Positions 61,870 through 64,000 of a DNA stretch of 64,000 nucleotides are shown in pieces; within the stretch, counting starts at the first letter, position 1, and each line of letters opens with the position of its first letter. The notes under the pieces were generated by a model that saw only the letters and a list, made by a program, of their open reading frames with translations, was not told the origin of the DNA and searched no databases. The translations under genes were made by a program, and so were the position numbers. Source of the DNA: Methylobacterium aquaticum (lineage in GTDB: Bacteria; Pseudomonadota; Alphaproteobacteria; Rhizobiales; Beijerinckiaceae). The DNA is taken from contig NZ_LABX01000032.1 in NCBI RefSeq assembly GCF_001043915.1, forward strand, positions 1 through 64,000, read 5' to 3'.

Positions 61870-62310
61870 GCCACTGTCTCCGCCCAATCGCACCATGTCA
61901 GGTGCATCTCGATCCTTGTCCCTCCGCCGCAGGCGCGTGACGCGGAGGTCCTGCCGCGCGGACGTGGGCAGGAGGCGCGCGAAGCGCTTGGAGACAAGCA
62001 TGTCGACCCCGTCGTCCTTAGCACGGCGCTCGATTCGCGACAGGGCGTTCATCGCCGGGCCGAGCACTGTGAACTCGGCCCTCAGCCCATCGTCGAACAC
62101 GCCGGTCAGGCCCCGCGCCCGCATGGAGCGCCGCTGTGACGTGCATCGGTGGCAGTCCGTCGCGCTCGCGGTTCCAGGCGTCGAGCCGGCCGGTGAGTTC
62201 GAGGGCGGCGGCTAGTGCCGCGCCGGCCTGCGCCTTCGCCGGACCATCGAGGAGGTGCGCGAGTACACCGTCGCCGAGATACTTGTCGAAGAACCCGCTG
62301 TGGCGCGTAA
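61870..62310 (-). pseudogene. Class III adenylate/guanylate cyclase fragment, frameshifted
   Basis: GFFDKYLGDGVLAHLLDGPA, AAALELTGRLDAWNRERDGL and MHVTAALHAG are followed, in a shifted frame, by GVFDDGLRAEFTVLGPAMNA, LSRIERRAKDDGVDMLVSKR and FARLLP. These are the C-terminal blocks of a class III cyclase (YLGDGVLA; FTVxGPAxNxxSRIE). The 5' part is cut by the IS256 element at 62311. One frameshift lies near 62120. Confidence 0.75.
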
Positions 62311-63708
62311 GAGCTATGCGGGAGAATGGGTGACGCGGTTTGGATGAAGGCGGCGTATCGAGGCGGGTGTCGAGCCTGCCAGGACCTCTCGTTGAGAGCG
62401 ATACGCCATGGACAGCCCTACCAACATCGTGCGGCTTCGTCAGCCTGAGGAGATCGACGGTCCCCTGACCGAGGTGCTGCGGGCTGGCGCCCGCCGCTTG
62501 CTCACCCAGGCGGTCGAGTTCGAGGCCGAGGCCTTCCTCACCGCCATGCAGGATCTGCGGCTCGCGGACGGCCGCGCCCGCCTGGTCCGCCACGGACATG
62601 GCCCCGAGCGCGCGATCCAGACCGGCATCGGCCCGTGCCGGTGGCGTGGGTGCGCATCCGCGATCGTGGCGCGACCAGCCCCGAGGAGCGGATCCGGTTC
62701 TCCCCGGCCCTGCTGCCGCGGTGGGCGCGTCGCAGCCGCAGCCTGGATGCGCTGCTGCCGGTCCTGTACCTGCGCGGGATCTCGACCGGCGATTTCCAGG
62801 AAGCGCTCGCCGCCCTCCTGGGCAAGGATGCGCCAAACCTGTCGCCGGCCGTCGTCACGCGGCTGACCGCGACGTGGGCCGACGAGTACGCCCGCTGGCA
62901 GGCGCTCGATCTCTCGGCGCGCCGCTACGTCTACGTCTGGGCCGACGGGGTCTACCTGCAGGCCCGGATGGAGGAGCAGGCCGAATGCATGCTGGTCCTG
63001 ATGGGCGCCACGCCGGAAGGCAGGAAGGAACTGGTCGGCTTCCAGGTCGGGGTGCGCGAGAGTGGGCAGAGCTGGCGGGAACGGCTGGTCGACGTGAAGC
63101 GGCGCGGGTTGTCGGTGGCGCCGACGCTGGCCGTAGGTGACGGAGCTCTGGGCTTCTGGAAGGCGCTGGACGAGGTCTTTCCCGGCACGCGTCATCAGCG
63201 CTGCTGGCAGCACAAGACGGCCAACGTCCTCAACAAGGTCCCGAAGTCCATGCAAGCGGCGATGAAGGCGGATCTGCGTGAGATCACCGGCGCATCGACG
63301 CGGGCGCAAGCCGAGGTGGCGATGGATGTGTTCGTGGAGAAGTACGGGGTGAAGTATGCCCGTGCGAGTGAATGCCTGACGAAGGATCAAGGAAGCTCTG
63401 CATGCATTCTACGACATGCCGGCGGAGCATTGGGACCATCTGCGAACGACGAACCCGATCGAGAGCGTGTTCGCGACGGTCCGGAACCGGACGGTGCGCA
63501 CGAAGGGGGCGCTCTCGCCCACGACCGCCAAGCTGATGGTGTTCAAGCTCGTGATGGCGGCGGCCAAGACCTGGCGGCGGCTGACGGGCGAGAACCAGTT
63601 GCCGAAAGTGGTGGCTGGCGTCATCTTCCGGGATGGGACCGAGGTCACCGCGAGCCCTGATCACCGCGCCGCCTGACCGCCCGCGTCACCCAAATCCCCG
63701 CATAGCTC
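62311..63708 (+). mobile_element. IS256-family insertion sequence with frameshifted transposase
   Basis: The terminal inverted repeats are GAGCTATGCGGG...GGGTGACGCGG (62311-62338) and its match on the other strand at 63681-63708. The transposase runs from ATG 62408 (MDSPTNIVRLRQPEEIDGPL) to TGA 63676 with two frame changes. One is at about 62640 (GPVPVAWVRIRDRG lies in the next frame) and the other at about 63385 (KEALHAFYDMPAEHWDHLRT). Key blocks include YVYVWADGVYLQARMEEQ, HQRCWQHKTANVLNKVPKSM and NPIESVFATVRNRTVRTKGA. Clean ends suggest recent insertion and frameshifts or errors afterwards. Confidence 0.85.
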
Positions 63709-64000
63709 CCGGCGCACCAAGCGCGACATTGACTGGGGCAGCATGGTCTTGCCGAAGCGGGCCTCGATGAAGCGGCAGAGGTCCAGCAGGGTCCAGCTGG
63801 CGGGCTCGCCGCGGTCGGGATTGGGCCCCCGCAGGATGTGGTGGACCAGCACCGCCTGCTCGCCCTCGTTCAGACGTGCTGGCCGGCAGCCGGCCGGGCG
63901 GTCGACCAAGCCGAGGAGCCCTTCGGCGTTGAAGCGCTTGACGGCATCGCACAGCGCCTGACGCTCGATCCCGGCCGGCCGTGCCGCCTTGGCCTGGCTC
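63709..64000 (-). mobile_element. IS630-family transposase N-terminal part, cut by IS256 and window edge
   Basis: From the right edge: SQAKAARPAGIERQALCDAV, KRFNAEGLLGLVDRPAGCRP, ARLNEGEQAVLVHHILRGPN, SWTLLDLCRFIEARFGKTML and PQSMSRLVRR. This is the winged-helix N-terminus of an IS630 transposase. It ends at the IS256 right terminal repeat, so the IS256 element landed inside it or replaced the remainder. Confidence 0.8.

Noticed and set aside
62408-63676. Programmed frameshifting in the IS256 transposase
   Set aside because: The family makes its transposase from one frame; no slippery sequence was seen at the two sites.
1-64000. CRISPR arrays, rRNA genes, complete tRNA genes, replication initiator
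   Set aside because: Looked for on both strands; no regular repeat-spacer pattern, rRNA sequence, full tRNA or Rep-type protein was found.

Overview
The window is high-GC accessory DNA, probably plasmid or genomic island, from an alphaproteobacterium. A Methylobacterium or close relative is the best guess, from the GC content, an Omp2-type porin with the export sequence MKLVKSLLLGSAAG, a MucR-type regulator, and the set of plasmid-type proteins. No rRNA, ribosomal protein or replication initiator was seen. This assignment is by family recognition, with no database search.

Layout. (1) 1-2048: a minus-strand S8 peptidase-like gene, cut by the window edge, head to head with an AT-rich AAA ATPase. 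(2) 2049-3173: non-coding, with three perfect inverted repeats. (3) 3174-22801: plasmid-maintenance and establishment genes. They include a Toprim primase-like protein coupled to a giant methyltransferase-helicase (strawberry notch/DarB-like), MucR, DUF4326, a ParB-like protein, an ArdC-like antirestriction protein, DUF736, two toxin-antitoxin loci, a relaxase and small unknowns. At least five of these genes carry one-base frameshifts or single in-frame stops. (4) 23005-23767: relics of a two-component system, an IS630 end and a 109-bp MITE. (5) 24238-45476: metal homeostasis. It holds two HME-RND pump clusters without an outer-membrane channel gene, a CDF exporter, ZIP, a Zn/Cd/Pb-type P-ATPase with a divergent ZntR-like MerR regulator, a histidine kinase/response regulator pair, and small exported His-rich proteins. 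A kinase-84 aa protein-77 aa protein cassette has been copied and has decayed unevenly. (6) 45508-52360: IS relics, an Omp2-type porin, an AT-rich stretch with an orphan LacI regulator, more IS relics. (7) 52533-56944: tyrosine recombinase, AbrB/VapC pair, IS110 and IS5 scraps, phospholipase D, MgtC. (8) 56951-64000: flgB and flgC relics separated by about 3 kb of inserted material, with flgC interrupted by the second MITE copy; a thioredoxin reductase-like enzyme; IS3, IS256 and IS630 elements; a broken class III cyclase.

How it works together. The left third resembles the establishment region of a mobile replicon: antirestriction, partition, primase, toxin-antitoxin and mobilisation. The centre is a metal-efflux island in which pumps, importer, sensors and small periplasmic His-rich proteins probably act together. 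The right third is an insertion-sequence graveyard. The strongest leads are the divergent S8/AAA pair, the repeated leader element before two plasmid genes, the 84-aa/77-aa exported protein cassette with its conserved upstream box and hairpin, the tandem exported paralogs beside the second RND pump, and the MITE pair matching an IS630 end.
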